Below are positions 17,182-23,690 of a stretch of 64,000 nt of DNA, in pieces. The notes beneath the pieces were generated by a model that was given only the letters and a program-made list of their open reading frames with translations, was not told the DNA's origin and did no database searches. Location: assembly GCA_001314865.1 (NCBI GenBank), contig LJZR01000018.1, positions 1 to 64,000 on the forward strand, in the 5' to 3' direction. The position numbers were made by a program, and so were the translations under genes. The DNA is from Phormidesmis priestleyi Ana (lineage in GTDB: Bacteria; Cyanobacteriota; Cyanobacteriia; Phormidesmidales; Phormidesmidaceae). Position 1 is the first letter of the stretch, and every line of letters starts with the position of its first letter.

Positions 17182-17350
17182 GTATAAACCATTAAGTTTT
17201 AAGCCTTTGAAGCGGCGATCTGTGATCGCACTCATCAAAGGCTCTAGGTACTGTGAAGGGTAAGAATGAAGGCCGATTTGTACATTTGGTTTATTTACTC
17301 CTCTCAAGAATTAGCAATGGGTTTTAGCAGGTCTAACAGCCTGCTTTTTT
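17182..17350 (+). ncRNA. Candidate small RNA ending at a strong terminator
   Basis: No protein gene explains a well-formed intrinsic terminator at 17326-17350 (arms agcagg and cctgct, then seven T). A TATAAA box near 17182 could be the -10 of a promoter about 150 bp upstream, though no convincing -35 is visible. The 5' end is a guess. Confidence 0.3.
17326..17350 (+). terminator. Intrinsic terminator between primase and repressor genes
   Basis: The stem agcagg/cctgct (17326-17331, 17340-17345) is followed by a T-run. It insulates the repressor promoter region from plus-strand transcripts arising upstream. Confidence 0.75.
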
Positions 17351-17420
17351 CATGCCTAATTTGTGGTCAGATTGGGTATCAGCGCGGCCATCCCTGAACA
17401 AGATCCGCGCTGATATGCAA

Positions 17421-17488
17421 ACCGTAAAGTGAATTACGATTCTCATAGAGTACCGTAACTTGCTTTACCCGTAAACTTATATACGGTA
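17421..17488. promoter_or_regulatory. Operator-like CCGTAA repeats before the repressor gene
   Basis: Related heptamers occur at 17421-17427 (accgtaa), 17452-17458 (accgtaa), 17467-17474 (acccgtaa) and in opposite orientation at 17482-17488 (tacggta). The last ends three bases before the repressor start codon. The pattern fits autoregulation and control of the divergent side. Confidence 0.5.
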
Positions 17489-17490
17489 GT

Positions 17491-17727
17491 ATGGCAAAAA
17501 AAGAGAAGGTACCGATGGTTGAGGTGCTACGCAAAAAAGCAAAAGTTACCCAGGAAGCTCTTAGCGATGCCTTGGGCATTACTGACCACACCTATAGAAA
17601 CTGGATTAAGGGGCGTAGCGAACCCACTATGACGGTTAGGCAGATGAAGCGACTGTGCGAATTATTAGAATGCAGCCTTGATGATTTGCCTGATGACTTC
17701 ACCGAGGTTGATTTGCAAGACAACTAA
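17491..17727 (+). CDS. Cro/C1-type (XRE) HTH repressor
   Basis: The 78-residue protein is essentially one HTH_3 domain: VLRKKAKVTQEALSDALGIT followed by YRNWIKGRSEPTM and a C-terminal ECSLDDLPDDF typical of this group. It is the obvious candidate for the element's lysogeny-type or copy-number repressor. It sits alone between divergent operons, with repeated CCGTAA motifs up to its start and a hairpin (17731-17759) after its stop. The start codon lies directly behind the last operator-like repeat, so its mRNA may have little or no leader. Confidence 0.85.
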   Translation: MAKKEKVPMVEVLRKKAKVTQEALSDALGITDHTYRNWIKGRSEPTMTVRQMKRLCELLECSLDDLPDDFTEVDLQDN

Positions 17728-17730
17728 AAG

Positions 17731-17759
17731 CCCCTCACCGCTGTAACGGTGAAGGGCAT
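17731..17759 (+). terminator. Hairpin after the repressor gene
   Basis: The arms gcccctcaccg and cggtgaagggc pair almost completely, but no T-run follows. It may be a terminator of weak type or an RNA-stabilising hairpin. Confidence 0.4.
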
Positions 17760-17842
17760 ATACGCACCTATGGGAGTAGGCACGCGCTATGAATATACAT
17801 TTTTTAGATCATTGCGATCGCGCTCCGCCAGTAGAGCTCAAA

Positions 17843-18163
17843 TCAATAGAAAGGATACTTGTAAGGCTCCTCACATCTAGCCGTCAACGCTGTCTTATCT
17901 ACAGAGCATCCCTCACTAGGCGTTGTGGTGAGAAAAATATTAATCGCTTCCTTGCATTCAGCAGCTGGCAGCTGTGGGCCTTCGTCTAAAACAATCTTTC
18001 CAAACATACCAACGTATGTGGTTGTTTTGCATACAGCCCTAATGGTGTAGGGATCTACTCTCTCATCTGTCCATCCCGTATAGCGATGGTACTCAAACGA
18101 TAGCAATGCAGCTGCGCCTAGTCCGATAAAAGCGCCTATGCCCATCAATTTAGATTTGTTCAT
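17843..18163 (-). CDS. Membrane-anchored small protein of unknown function
   Basis: The 106-residue protein begins MNKSKLMGIGAFIGLGAAAL, a signal anchor or uncleaved signal sequence, and continues with a polar domain containing four cysteines, which would suit an extracytoplasmic disulfide-bonded fold. A Shine-Dalgarno-like GGAGAGG precedes the ATG. A short frame on the opposite strand covers part of the gene but lacks protein-like character. The role is unknown. Confidence 0.6.
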   Translation of the reverse strand: MNKSKLMGIGAFIGLGAAALLSFEYHRYTGWTDERVDPYTIRAVCKTTTYVGMFGKIVLDEGPQLPAAECKEAINIFLTTTPSEGCSVDKTALTARCEEPYKYPFY

Positions 18164-18347
18164 AGCGCTTAACCCTCTCCGTTTCTTGAAACTCGAACCC
18201 AGTCAACAGCGCATGTGATGCCTAATCCATTAATCAATTTATTCAAGGGAAACCTTCAATCAACAATCGTGCTTTCAGAATTCCCGAAGAAAGCAGATGG
18301 CGATTACGGGCTTTCACGGTCTGGAGTCGCCTTTTTTTATGGAAGCG

Positions 18348-18440
18348 CTATTGACTAAGCCCAAAAGAAACAATCACCGTAATGGTCATCACCAAAATCA
18401 TTACAAACGATAGCTGTACCAATAGTTTATTAGTATCCAT
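18348..18440 (-). CDS. 30-residue single-span membrane peptide
   Basis: An ATG at 18440 opens a 30-codon frame, MDTNKLLVQLSFVMILVMTI and then TVIVSFGLSQ, that is one hydrophobic helix with short polar ends. Such peptides can be holin-like or regulatory. No strong ribosome-binding site is seen, so expression is uncertain. It is followed by a short A-run and lies between two larger element genes. Confidence 0.35.
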   Translation of the reverse strand: MDTNKLLVQLSFVMILVMTITVIVSFGLSQ

Positions 18441-18485
18441 GCCGACAAGTTATCCCAGCTCAAGAGCCCCGCCATTTAGTCAAAA

Positions 18486-18568
18486 CGAACACTTTCCGAA
18501 CACTCACCGAACGCTCACCGAACAAAAAACGAACCTCACAAGAACAGCTTTTTGAACGGTGAGCGAAC
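18486..18568. repeat. 11-bp-phased CGAAC iteron array
   Basis: CGAAC starts at 18486, 18497, 18508, 18519 and 18530, exactly 11 bp apart, with a variant AGAAC at 18541; TGAAC at 18553 and CGAAC at 18564 continue with nearly the same spacing. The units resemble cgaacactcac. The array ends about 35 bp before the start of the HTH-type gene at 18603. Confidence 0.8.
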
Positions 18569-18602
18569 ATTTGAAACCCCTGAATTTAAAAGGATTTCAC
18601 CT

Positions 18603-19178
18603 ATGAATGATACAGCCCCGTACATCGAAACGAACGCGCAAACGTACACAGAACGAACATACACCGCTCAACAAATCGCAGAAGAGAACAACGTTACTGA
18701 TGCAACTGTTCGGAATCGCTGGTTTACATGGATCTGTAAGGTAGCGCCGCCGGCGTTGCTCAAACAAGGTAAAAGCTATACCGAATTAGCTCACACCTTA
18801 TTTAATGAATTTGCCAAGGTCGATAAAAGCGAGCGGATCGCCTGGGTAGCCGATGCGAAAGCTCGCTACTCAAGCGAATGGGGTAGCGTCGGCGTTATTG
18901 ACTGTGAGGTAATGCCCGATGTCGTCGGCGGTACGCTGGCGCTATTGCAAACCAACCTACAAGCCTCAAATAATGCGCTCTCTTTAGAACTGGCTGAAGT
19001 TACCGATTTTATCGGGCAGCTCAACGCCGTTGATGCTGACTACTCACAGGCTGAATTAGAAACATGGGCAGCAAACGGCGCTAAAAAAGCCGTTGCACAG
19101 TTCAAAACAGAAGAGATCGCCAGGGCGCAAACGCTCAATGCCCTGCGACAAAAGCGCATGGGAGGGGATAGCCAATGA
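18603..19178 (+). CDS. HTH-type DNA-binding protein next to the iteron array
   Basis: The 191-residue product has an N-terminal region YTAQQIAEENNVTDATVRNRW that looks like a helix-turn-helix, then a conserved-looking helical segment SYTELAHTLFNEFAKVDKSERIAWVADAKARYSSEW and a long helical C-terminus. I do not recognise a named family. The frame is open back to a TTG at 18552, but the ATG at 18603 has AAGGA seven bases upstream and is preferred. The position just behind the 11-bp iterons suggests it binds them. It overlaps the next gene by ATGA. Confidence 0.72.
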   Translation: MNDTAPYIETNAQTYTERTYTAQQIAEENNVTDATVRNRWFTWICKVAPPALLKQGKSYTELAHTLFNEFAKVDKSERIAWVADAKARYSSEWGSVGVIDCEVMPDVVGGTLALLQTNLQASNNALSLELAEVTDFIGQLNAVDADYSQAELETWAANGAKKAVAQFKTEEIARAQTLNALRQKRMGGDSQ

Positions 19179-19552
19179 AAGGAATTAACTTGCTCGTTGC
19201 GATCGCCTTCGCCAGCTCTCCCACCGCCTGCACAGATCAGATCGCTGAGTTCTTCGCCGGTGAGGCAGTGGCTACCGATAGCATCGGCTTTATCGCCGGT
19301 GAAAAGTACCCACACAGAAACACCGTCTATGACCACTATTTACCCGAGGTCCACAGTGTTGATCAGGCGGCTTTGCATACTCTCTTTAATCATGTGGCTA
19401 TGCCTCAAAGCCGCTCAGCGCTTATCGCTTTATTAGGCTATCCAATCTCAGAGGATGGCAAATATTCTTATTGGCGAATATCGGGAAGCAGCGAGATAGC
19501 TGTTTATTTTGATGGCGACACAGCATACAGCTTTACTGTAGGAGGTTTTTAA
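19175..19552 (+). CDS. Secreted small protein, possibly a lipoprotein
   Basis: The 125-residue protein has a short hydrophobic leader MKGINLLVAIAFASSPTACT with a cysteine at 19 that is only a poor lipobox match. The C-terminal part (ALLGYPISEDGKYSYWRISGSSEIAVYF) faintly resembles the BamE/SmpA-type fold. Its start overlaps the stop of the HTH gene (ATGA), so the two are co-translated. Its job in the element is unknown; surface exclusion or envelope modification would be guesses. Confidence 0.65.
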   Translation: MKGINLLVAIAFASSPTACTDQIAEFFAGEAVATDSIGFIAGEKYPHRNTVYDHYLPEVHSVDQAALHTLFNHVAMPQSRSALIALLGYPISEDGKYSYWRISGSSEIAVYFDGDTAYSFTVGGF

Positions 19553-19553
19553 C

Positions 19554-19865
19554 ATGGGTATTTTTGGATGGGGTAAAGGTGACTCTACCAAACCAGAAGA
19601 TGAAATGGATGATGATGACAGAATGGCAAGAGCAGGAGAACAGGCCCGCGCTAGTATCTTCGGCGGCGATCCCTTTCTATCAAGCCCCGATGCTAGTGGC
19701 GAGGCTACAGGAGGCGATTACAATGGAGATTATCCCGACAGCTGGCACGAAACCTTAAACAAGAGGATTGATGATGAACCCGACTATGCAAACGAAGTTA
19801 GAGAAGATCTTCAAACCTTGGCTAGAGCAGATCTCAATAGAAGAGAGGTTGAAGATTCTCTCTAA
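19554..19865 (+). CDS. Acidic low-complexity protein (103 aa)
   Basis: The product starts MGIFGWGKGDSTKPEDEMDDDD and is strongly acidic, Gly/Asp-rich and probably disordered. No family is recognised. A good ribosome-binding site, taggaggttttt, lies across the end of the preceding gene one base upstream. It may be an accessory or inhibitor-type protein; small acidic phage proteins often mimic DNA, but this is only a suggestion. Confidence 0.6.
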   Translation: MGIFGWGKGDSTKPEDEMDDDDRMARAGEQARASIFGGDPFLSSPDASGEATGGDYNGDYPDSWHETLNKRIDDEPDYANEVREDLQTLARADLNRREVEDSL

Positions 19866-19980
19866 TCTAAAAAGCCCTGCGCCTTTAATCTCTCGTCTTC
19901 AACACGCCATAAACAAGGGGAAAATAAAACCTGTTGAAGGCTTAACGCTATCCTCAGACCTGCTATTTCAAAACAAATAG
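19774..19980 (+). CDS. Possible overlapping small gene
   Basis: A second frame begins ATG at 19774 (or 19771) with AGAGG four to seven bases upstream, overlaps the acidic protein gene by about 90 bp and runs past its end to 19980. The product (about 68 residues, MQTKLEKIFKPWLEQISIEE in its early part) is basic, amphipathic and helical. It may be a real overlapping gene; if not, 19866-20008 is empty. Confidence 0.4.
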   Translation: MNPTMQTKLEKIFKPWLEQISIEERLKILSNLKSPAPLISRLQHAINKGKIKPVEGLTLSSDLLFQNK

Positions 19981-20008
19981 ATCGTGTAATGCACATAGGA
20001 AAATTCCA

Positions 20009-20314
20009 ATGACCGATGAAGAACTTAGAGCGCTGGTAGAGCGTAACGCGCAAGCTATAGAAAACAGTGCCCGTGCTATCTCTCGGCTAGAAGGGAAAAC
20101 GGATTCATTGAACGAACAGCTAAGCTTACTGACTCGCCAGGTGCAAGTAATGGTTGATGTGCAGTCTCAAAATAGCCAAACCTTAACCGCTGTCAATAGA
20201 CACATTCAAGGTTTCTATGATGTTCTGCAATCAATTACAAGAGAACAAAACGAGCGCTTTGAACTCATCGGTCAACAGATTCAATCGCTCATTGACGAGC
20301 GCCGGAATTCATAG
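20009..20314 (+). CDS. Coiled-coil protein (101 aa)
   Basis: Almost the whole protein is predicted coiled coil: heptad-like LEGKTDSLNEQLSLLTRQVQ and LTAVNRHIQGFYDVLQSI. There is no membrane segment, enzyme motif or signal peptide. It closes the plus-strand regulatory operon of the element and is followed by a strong terminator. A structural or scaffolding role, or oligomeric regulator, is possible. Confidence 0.65.
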   Translation: MTDEELRALVERNAQAIENSARAISRLEGKTDSLNEQLSLLTRQVQVMVDVQSQNSQTLTAVNRHIQGFYDVLQSITREQNERFELIGQQIQSLIDERRNS

Positions 20315-20370
20315 CCAAATTAGCCTCTGGACTAAAACATGGACTAAATCGGCAACTGTCACACAGGCAA

Positions 20371-20412
20371 AAACGCTGAAACCCTGATTATTTGGTTTCA
20401 GCGTTTTTTTTG
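20371..20412 (+). terminator. Strong intrinsic terminator after the coiled-coil gene
   Basis: Arms aaacgctgaaacc (20371-20383) and ggtttcagcg (20394-20403) are followed by eight T. This ends the plus-strand operon that begins at 18603. Confidence 0.9.
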
Positions 20413-20526
20413 CTGTAGGCTGAAACCCCTGAAAACTCGTTGTATAGTTGCACCTAAAGCAACTAATCAACGCTGTAAAATAATGCTCTCAAGGGTGCGA
20501 TTGAGCAAACGTATCGTAAAAAATCA

Positions 20527-20799
20527 ATGCCTAATCAGGACGCCCCCTCTCCTGTTAAAACACTCGCTGAAATGAAAGCCAGCTGCGAGCGTGATCCGCT
20601 AGCCCTGGTTTCTCTCCATGACTGGATTCATGCTTGCAGGCTCGCGGCAATCGTTGAATTTAGAGCCAAAAATCCTAGAAAATCGACGCTATGCAATCCC
20701 TCTTTCTCGCCTGCGCAGTCATCGTCTGTCTTGCCGCCGCCGCCTTCGGCTCAATGCTCTCCGGCGACACCAAGCCACCAAAACGAAAACCTGATCTAG
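20527..20799 (+). CDS. Hypothetical small protein with doubtful C-terminus
   Basis: The first ~55 residues (MPNQDAPSPVKTLAEMKASC onward, with DWIHACRLAAIVEFRAKNP) look protein-like. The remaining part is a Ser/Pro-rich run that overlaps the 47-codon frame at 20691 and looks like out-of-frame reading. The gene may therefore be real with an unusual overlap, or truncated. No family recognised. Confidence 0.4.
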   Translation: MPNQDAPSPVKTLAEMKASCERDPLALVSLHDWIHACRLAAIVEFRAKNPRKSTLCNPSFSPAQSSSVLPPPPSAQCSPATPSHQNENLI

Positions 20800-20834
20800 T
20801 GGTTGAAATACGCCAAAGACACAAGGCAAAGTAG
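20691..20834 (+). CDS. 47-residue small membrane protein
   Basis: An ATG at 20691 opens a frame MQSLFLACAVIVCLAAAAFG followed by a basic tail KPPKRKPDLVVEIRQRHKAK. One hydrophobic helix plus a positive C-terminus suggests a bitopic inner-membrane peptide of holin or accessory-lysis size. It lies directly before a terminator and faces the M15 peptidase gene from the opposite strand. Confidence 0.5.
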   Translation: MQSLFLACAVIVCLAAAAFGSMLSGDTKPPKRKPDLVVEIRQRHKAK

Positions 20835-20866
20835 AATCCCTCTGAGGCTACTACATCCGACTTGGC

Positions 20867-20890
20867 ACCCATGCTTTTTAGCATGGGTTT
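20867..20890 (+). terminator. Intrinsic terminator between convergent element operons
   Basis: Arms acccatgct and agcatgggt enclose a short T loop and are followed by tttcttg. It separates the plus-strand genes from the convergent late operon. Confidence 0.7.
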
Positions 20891-20999
20891 CTTGTTTAAG
20901 ATTTTTGGATCAGTGAGTGCGATCGCGCGGTTTCTGTCTAGCCTATGCTCGCCCGTAATGGGTAGGTTAAGCCCCGCCGCTCCGGTAGGGCTTTTATCA

Positions 21000-21752
21000 T
21001 CACCATAGATCGACACGCGGCCCCCCTCGATAAGTCCACCGGGCAGGCGCGCCAGGTCGCAGATCGAGATGTACAAACCCATTACCAACGGCTAACCCGC
21101 CGTTAGGGTGGTATTGCTTCAGCTTGTAGAAGGTATCGACGACGTTCATTCCCTCTACCCAAAAATCAACGGCATCGCCGTACATGTGGCGACTATCGCG
21201 CGCCCCGCCTACATTGCGGTTACTTTTTGGATCTCGATAGCCAGAGGTCACGCGGATCGGCTTATTTCCTAGAAATTCCCTTACCTTGTCCATATAGCGA
21301 GCAATCTGAACGATCCGCCCGGTCACCGTGGCATTTACCGGCACTCTAGATCCGCCCTTGGTAAGCTCGGCCCAAGTAAAATTGCTACCGGCATAAATCG
21401 GCTGATCCACCCCGACCAAAGCACTAATACCAGGAATTGAGATTTTAGGCCCCGCATTGCGGACGGCGATCCTATCCTGTGGATTATTATCCGGTTCGGT
21501 TCCTTCTAGCTTGGCATGAGGCCCATAGACAAACCAGCGCAGCTGATCAGAGTCTTTAGGCGGGTTAGCTAGCTGTACATAAACATGATCGCCGCTGCCA
21601 CTGCTGGGCGCTCCCTCATAGGGCGCAGCTGATTTGATTTCAAATTCATCGCCAGCCGATACAGTCAACAGCGCACTAGGGATTCCCGTTTGCTCTGTTG
21701 ACTGCAATGGAAAGGCTTTTAAAAACGTGTGTTTTGTAATTTTTAGTTTCAT
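21000..21752 (-). CDS. Peptidase M15-family protein (endolysin-like)
   Basis: The 250-residue product has an N-terminal beta-rich domain (about 1-90, SH3-like in appearance) and a C-terminal M15 peptidase domain with the zinc motif SRHMYGDAVDFW (His-x6-Asp) and the second motif FVHLDLR. M15 enzymes cleave peptidoglycan stem peptides; in phages they act as endolysins. There is no signal peptide, as in holin-dependent lysins. The ATG at 21752 overlaps the preceding stop (ATGA) and is chosen over a longer frame starting at 21851. It is the last gene of the late-type operon, the usual place for a lysis gene. Confidence 0.82.
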   Translation of the reverse strand: MKLKITKHTFLKAFPLQSTEQTGIPSALLTVSAGDEFEIKSAAPYEGAPSSGSGDHVYVQLANPPKDSDQLRWFVYGPHAKLEGTEPDNNPQDRIAVRNAGPKISIPGISALVGVDQPIYAGSNFTWAELTKGGSRVPVNATVTGRIVQIARYMDKVREFLGNKPIRVTSGYRDPKSNRNVGGARDSRHMYGDAVDFWVEGMNVVDTFYKLKQYHPNGGLAVGNGFVHLDLRPGAPARWTYRGGPRVDLW

Positions 21753-22312
21753 GATTGAATAAGCATTTTTAAAAAGGCTTGAACCTCTGGCGCCTGTGTC
21801 ACCACATACGGCATCCATAGCGGGCTGGTCAGCGTTGCGTATGGTCGCCAATGCCCAGAGAGGAAAAAGGTCGCAACCGGCCTAATGTAAGGGTCAATAT
21901 TCGTGTCAAGCTTCAGCCTGTTTAGCCAAAGCTCTAGCTTTGTCGCTAGCCTCACATAGCCGATGAAATAGAGCTGATCGTCAAAAAGCTCTGTTTCAAC
22001 TCTGGAGATTTTCAAAGTCCTTGTTAGCGGTTCGTGCCTATCTATCTGGTCTATGACTTTGATACAGAAACCGCCCATAAACTGCACCGCGCCAGTATTT
22101 CGAGTCACAAACGGGCTGAGCTGCTTGAAATGTAATTCTGTCGCCGCTGTAATTTCGTCTAAGCTTCGCCCTTCAATGTTTTTAGGGTGAGTGCTGAGGT
22201 AGCTCGCAAAAATGCGATTGCAGTAAACGATAGTACTTCGACGCTCGTAGGCAATTATGCAAATTCCTTTGTCAACGCCATCATAGGGCGCGAATCTATC
22301 AGAGAGAGTCAT
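21749..22312 (-). CDS. PAS-like domain protein in the late operon
   Basis: Residues about 13-110 resemble a PAS fold: GICIIAYERRSTIVYCNRIF, then SLDEIT and a later beta strand DQLYFIGYV. The C-terminal ~75 residues are unassigned and contain aromatic-rich WRPYATLTSPLWMPYVV. There is no kinase, cyclase or DNA-binding domain attached. The start overlaps the preceding stop by four bases (ATGA), and its stop overlaps the M15 gene. A PAS protein here is unusual; ligand sensing or a structural role are both possible. Confidence 0.6.
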   Translation of the reverse strand: MTLSDRFAPYDGVDKGICIIAYERRSTIVYCNRIFASYLSTHPKNIEGRSLDEITAATELHFKQLSPFVTRNTGAVQFMGGFCIKVIDQIDRHEPLTRTLKISRVETELFDDQLYFIGYVRLATKLELWLNRLKLDTNIDPYIRPVATFFLSGHWRPYATLTSPLWMPYVVTQAPEVQAFLKMLIQS

Positions 22313-22713
22313 GTGTCTCCATTGGTGAACTCTCCAGTCTCGGGGTCAATTTCGATATCTGGATCGCCTTGCGTATACCATTCGTAGATGCGTATTTTCC
22401 AATTTGCGTCGGCATCAACACGAGCCCGTAAAGAGCGTTTAACAATGAGATGCCGAACAATAAAGCCCGCCTCTTTTTGCACATCTAGCAGCTCTAGCGG
22501 GTAGATGCGAGCCGCTTTATAGGGATAAGAACGGATAAACCGGCCCTTTACCCCATCCGAATACAAGTCAGAGATAACCGCATAGCCAACGCCGGGGAAG
22601 TCGGCAAAATCAAAGGTGTGCTCAATTTTGATCAAGGCATCGCCGATCAACGGCGTCCCTAGCTGCACGCCTTCAAAAGTAACCGGAACATCCCCTATTA
22701 ACTCCCATGGCAT
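22309..22713 (-). CDS. Unknown 134-residue protein of the late operon
   Basis: The product begins MPWELIGDVPVTFEGVQLGT and is rich in beta-strand-forming segments, with an acidic C-terminus. No domain, membrane helix or signal sequence is recognised. It overlaps the upstream gene by 16 bp and the downstream one by 4 bp, so it is translationally coupled to both. A small structural or adaptor protein would fit this position but is not shown. Confidence 0.65.
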   Translation of the reverse strand: MPWELIGDVPVTFEGVQLGTPLIGDALIKIEHTFDFADFPGVGYAVISDLYSDGVKGRFIRSYPYKAARIYPLELLDVQKEAGFIVRHLIVKRSLRARVDADANWKIRIYEWYTQGDPDIEIDPETGEFTNGDT

Positions 22714-23000
22714 CGCATCAGCTCCGGTACAAGTAGACCTGATTCGTTCTGAACGTAGGCCGTCCCCCCATCAATGACATGCTGCACGTTAGATTCAACT
22801 AACTGGACGAACTCAGTAGCGCCTATTCCCTGTTCTTCTAGGCAATCTAGGACGGCTTCAGCCGATTCAAACCCCTCTATCCAATCTTCAATGAGGCCCT
22901 GGCGAGTCACCAGGGCTTCGGTCTCTCTACGGCCATCAGCCCGATTGTGATCAGGATGGTGACCGTAGAACGTCAGAAATGGGTCAATCAGATCAACCAT
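22698..23000 (-). CDS. Unknown 100-residue acidic protein of the late operon
   Basis: The product starts MVDLIDPFLTFYGHHPDHNR and is acidic and mainly helical in its middle (LIEDWIEGFESAEAVLDCLEE). No family is recognised. The start codon overlaps the stop of the 181-residue gene (TAATG) and its end overlaps the next gene by 16 bp. Its size suits a chaperone or connector-type protein, but this is only inference. Confidence 0.65.
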   Translation of the reverse strand: MVDLIDPFLTFYGHHPDHNRADGRRETEALVTRQGLIEDWIEGFESAEAVLDCLEEQGIGATEFVQLVESNVQHVIDGGTAYVQNESGLLVPELMRCHGS

Positions 23001-23545
23001 TAGCTGTAGCTATAGCGCTCACGGGTCAGGCTGACGCGATTGGTTGCTAGAGATGCGTTAGCGTCTAAAATCTCAGCCTTAATAGCATCAAAAGCGTCGT
23101 ACTGATTATCATCAGCAGCATCCCGACCAAACGCGCAGCTAGAGCGATCGCCGTTGTATTTCAGATATTGGAGGTTGGTTACCTCAGAGCGAACGACTTG
23201 AGTAGTTCTCGTGTTATTCCGAAACCAAACTACCCGAGCGGGGGAGAACTGGCCTACGGTCGCAATTGAGTTAGAACCCAAGGTATCGGTAACAGCGCCA
23301 CCAGTGCCAGAAGCGTTGATCTGAGTAGCCAAAGCAGTATAGTCATCAACGCCATTGGTAGCCCGTGCGACCTCACCAGTAGCCAAATCAAAGCCAAACG
23401 GCGTTACATAAACACTCTTTCGAGGGGCTTGAGCACCGCGTGATCCTACGTTCCGTTCACGAGGCTCTGTCAAATATTGAATGTAGTTCGTCAAAGCGAG
23501 GTTTAATTGGCCCGCCTGGCGGATTCTGCTGTAGCGTCTGCTCAT
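23000..23545 (-). CDS. Unknown 181-residue protein, candidate structural subunit
   Basis: The protein opens with an Arg-rich N-terminus (MSRRYSRIRQAGQLNLALTN), then has a beta-rich Gly/Ser/Thr/Ala middle and a helical region rich in Asp and Ala. It has no enzyme motif, signal peptide or membrane segment. A basic arm followed by a beta-rich body is seen in many small capsid-like proteins, so a particle subunit is a reasonable hypothesis and nothing more. It follows a 130-bp gap that is unusual in this packed operon. Confidence 0.65.
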   Translation of the reverse strand: MSRRYSRIRQAGQLNLALTNYIQYLTEPRERNVGSRGAQAPRKSVYVTPFGFDLATGEVARATNGVDDYTALATQINASGTGGAVTDTLGSNSIATVGQFSPARVVWFRNNTRTTQVVRSEVTNLQYLKYNGDRSSCAFGRDAADDNQYDAFDAIKAEILDANASLATNRVSLTRERYSYS

Positions 23546-23575
23546 GATTAGTCCTGAGAATAGGGGTAACTGTCG

Positions 23576-23690
23576 CTAACTACTATTGCCCATTGGAATC
23601 ACTTGATAAACTCTCTCGGAAGGGCTAAACCTTTCCGGCGAATTTGCAGACACGCGCACGAGTTCAGATGGACGACTACGAAACCAGGGG
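23576..23690 (-). other. Possible frameshifted C-terminal extension
   Basis: This stretch is open in the +1 frame relative to the 272-residue gene from the five-C run at 23686-23690 to a stop at 23576. Either programmed +1 frameshifting, a recent one-base deletion or insertion, or chance could explain it. Confidence 0.3.

Noticed and set aside
17789..17989. Plus-strand frame of 66 codons opposite the membrane-anchored protein gene
   Set aside because: The minus-strand frame has a signal anchor, a ribosome-binding site and better composition; the plus-strand frame has none of these.
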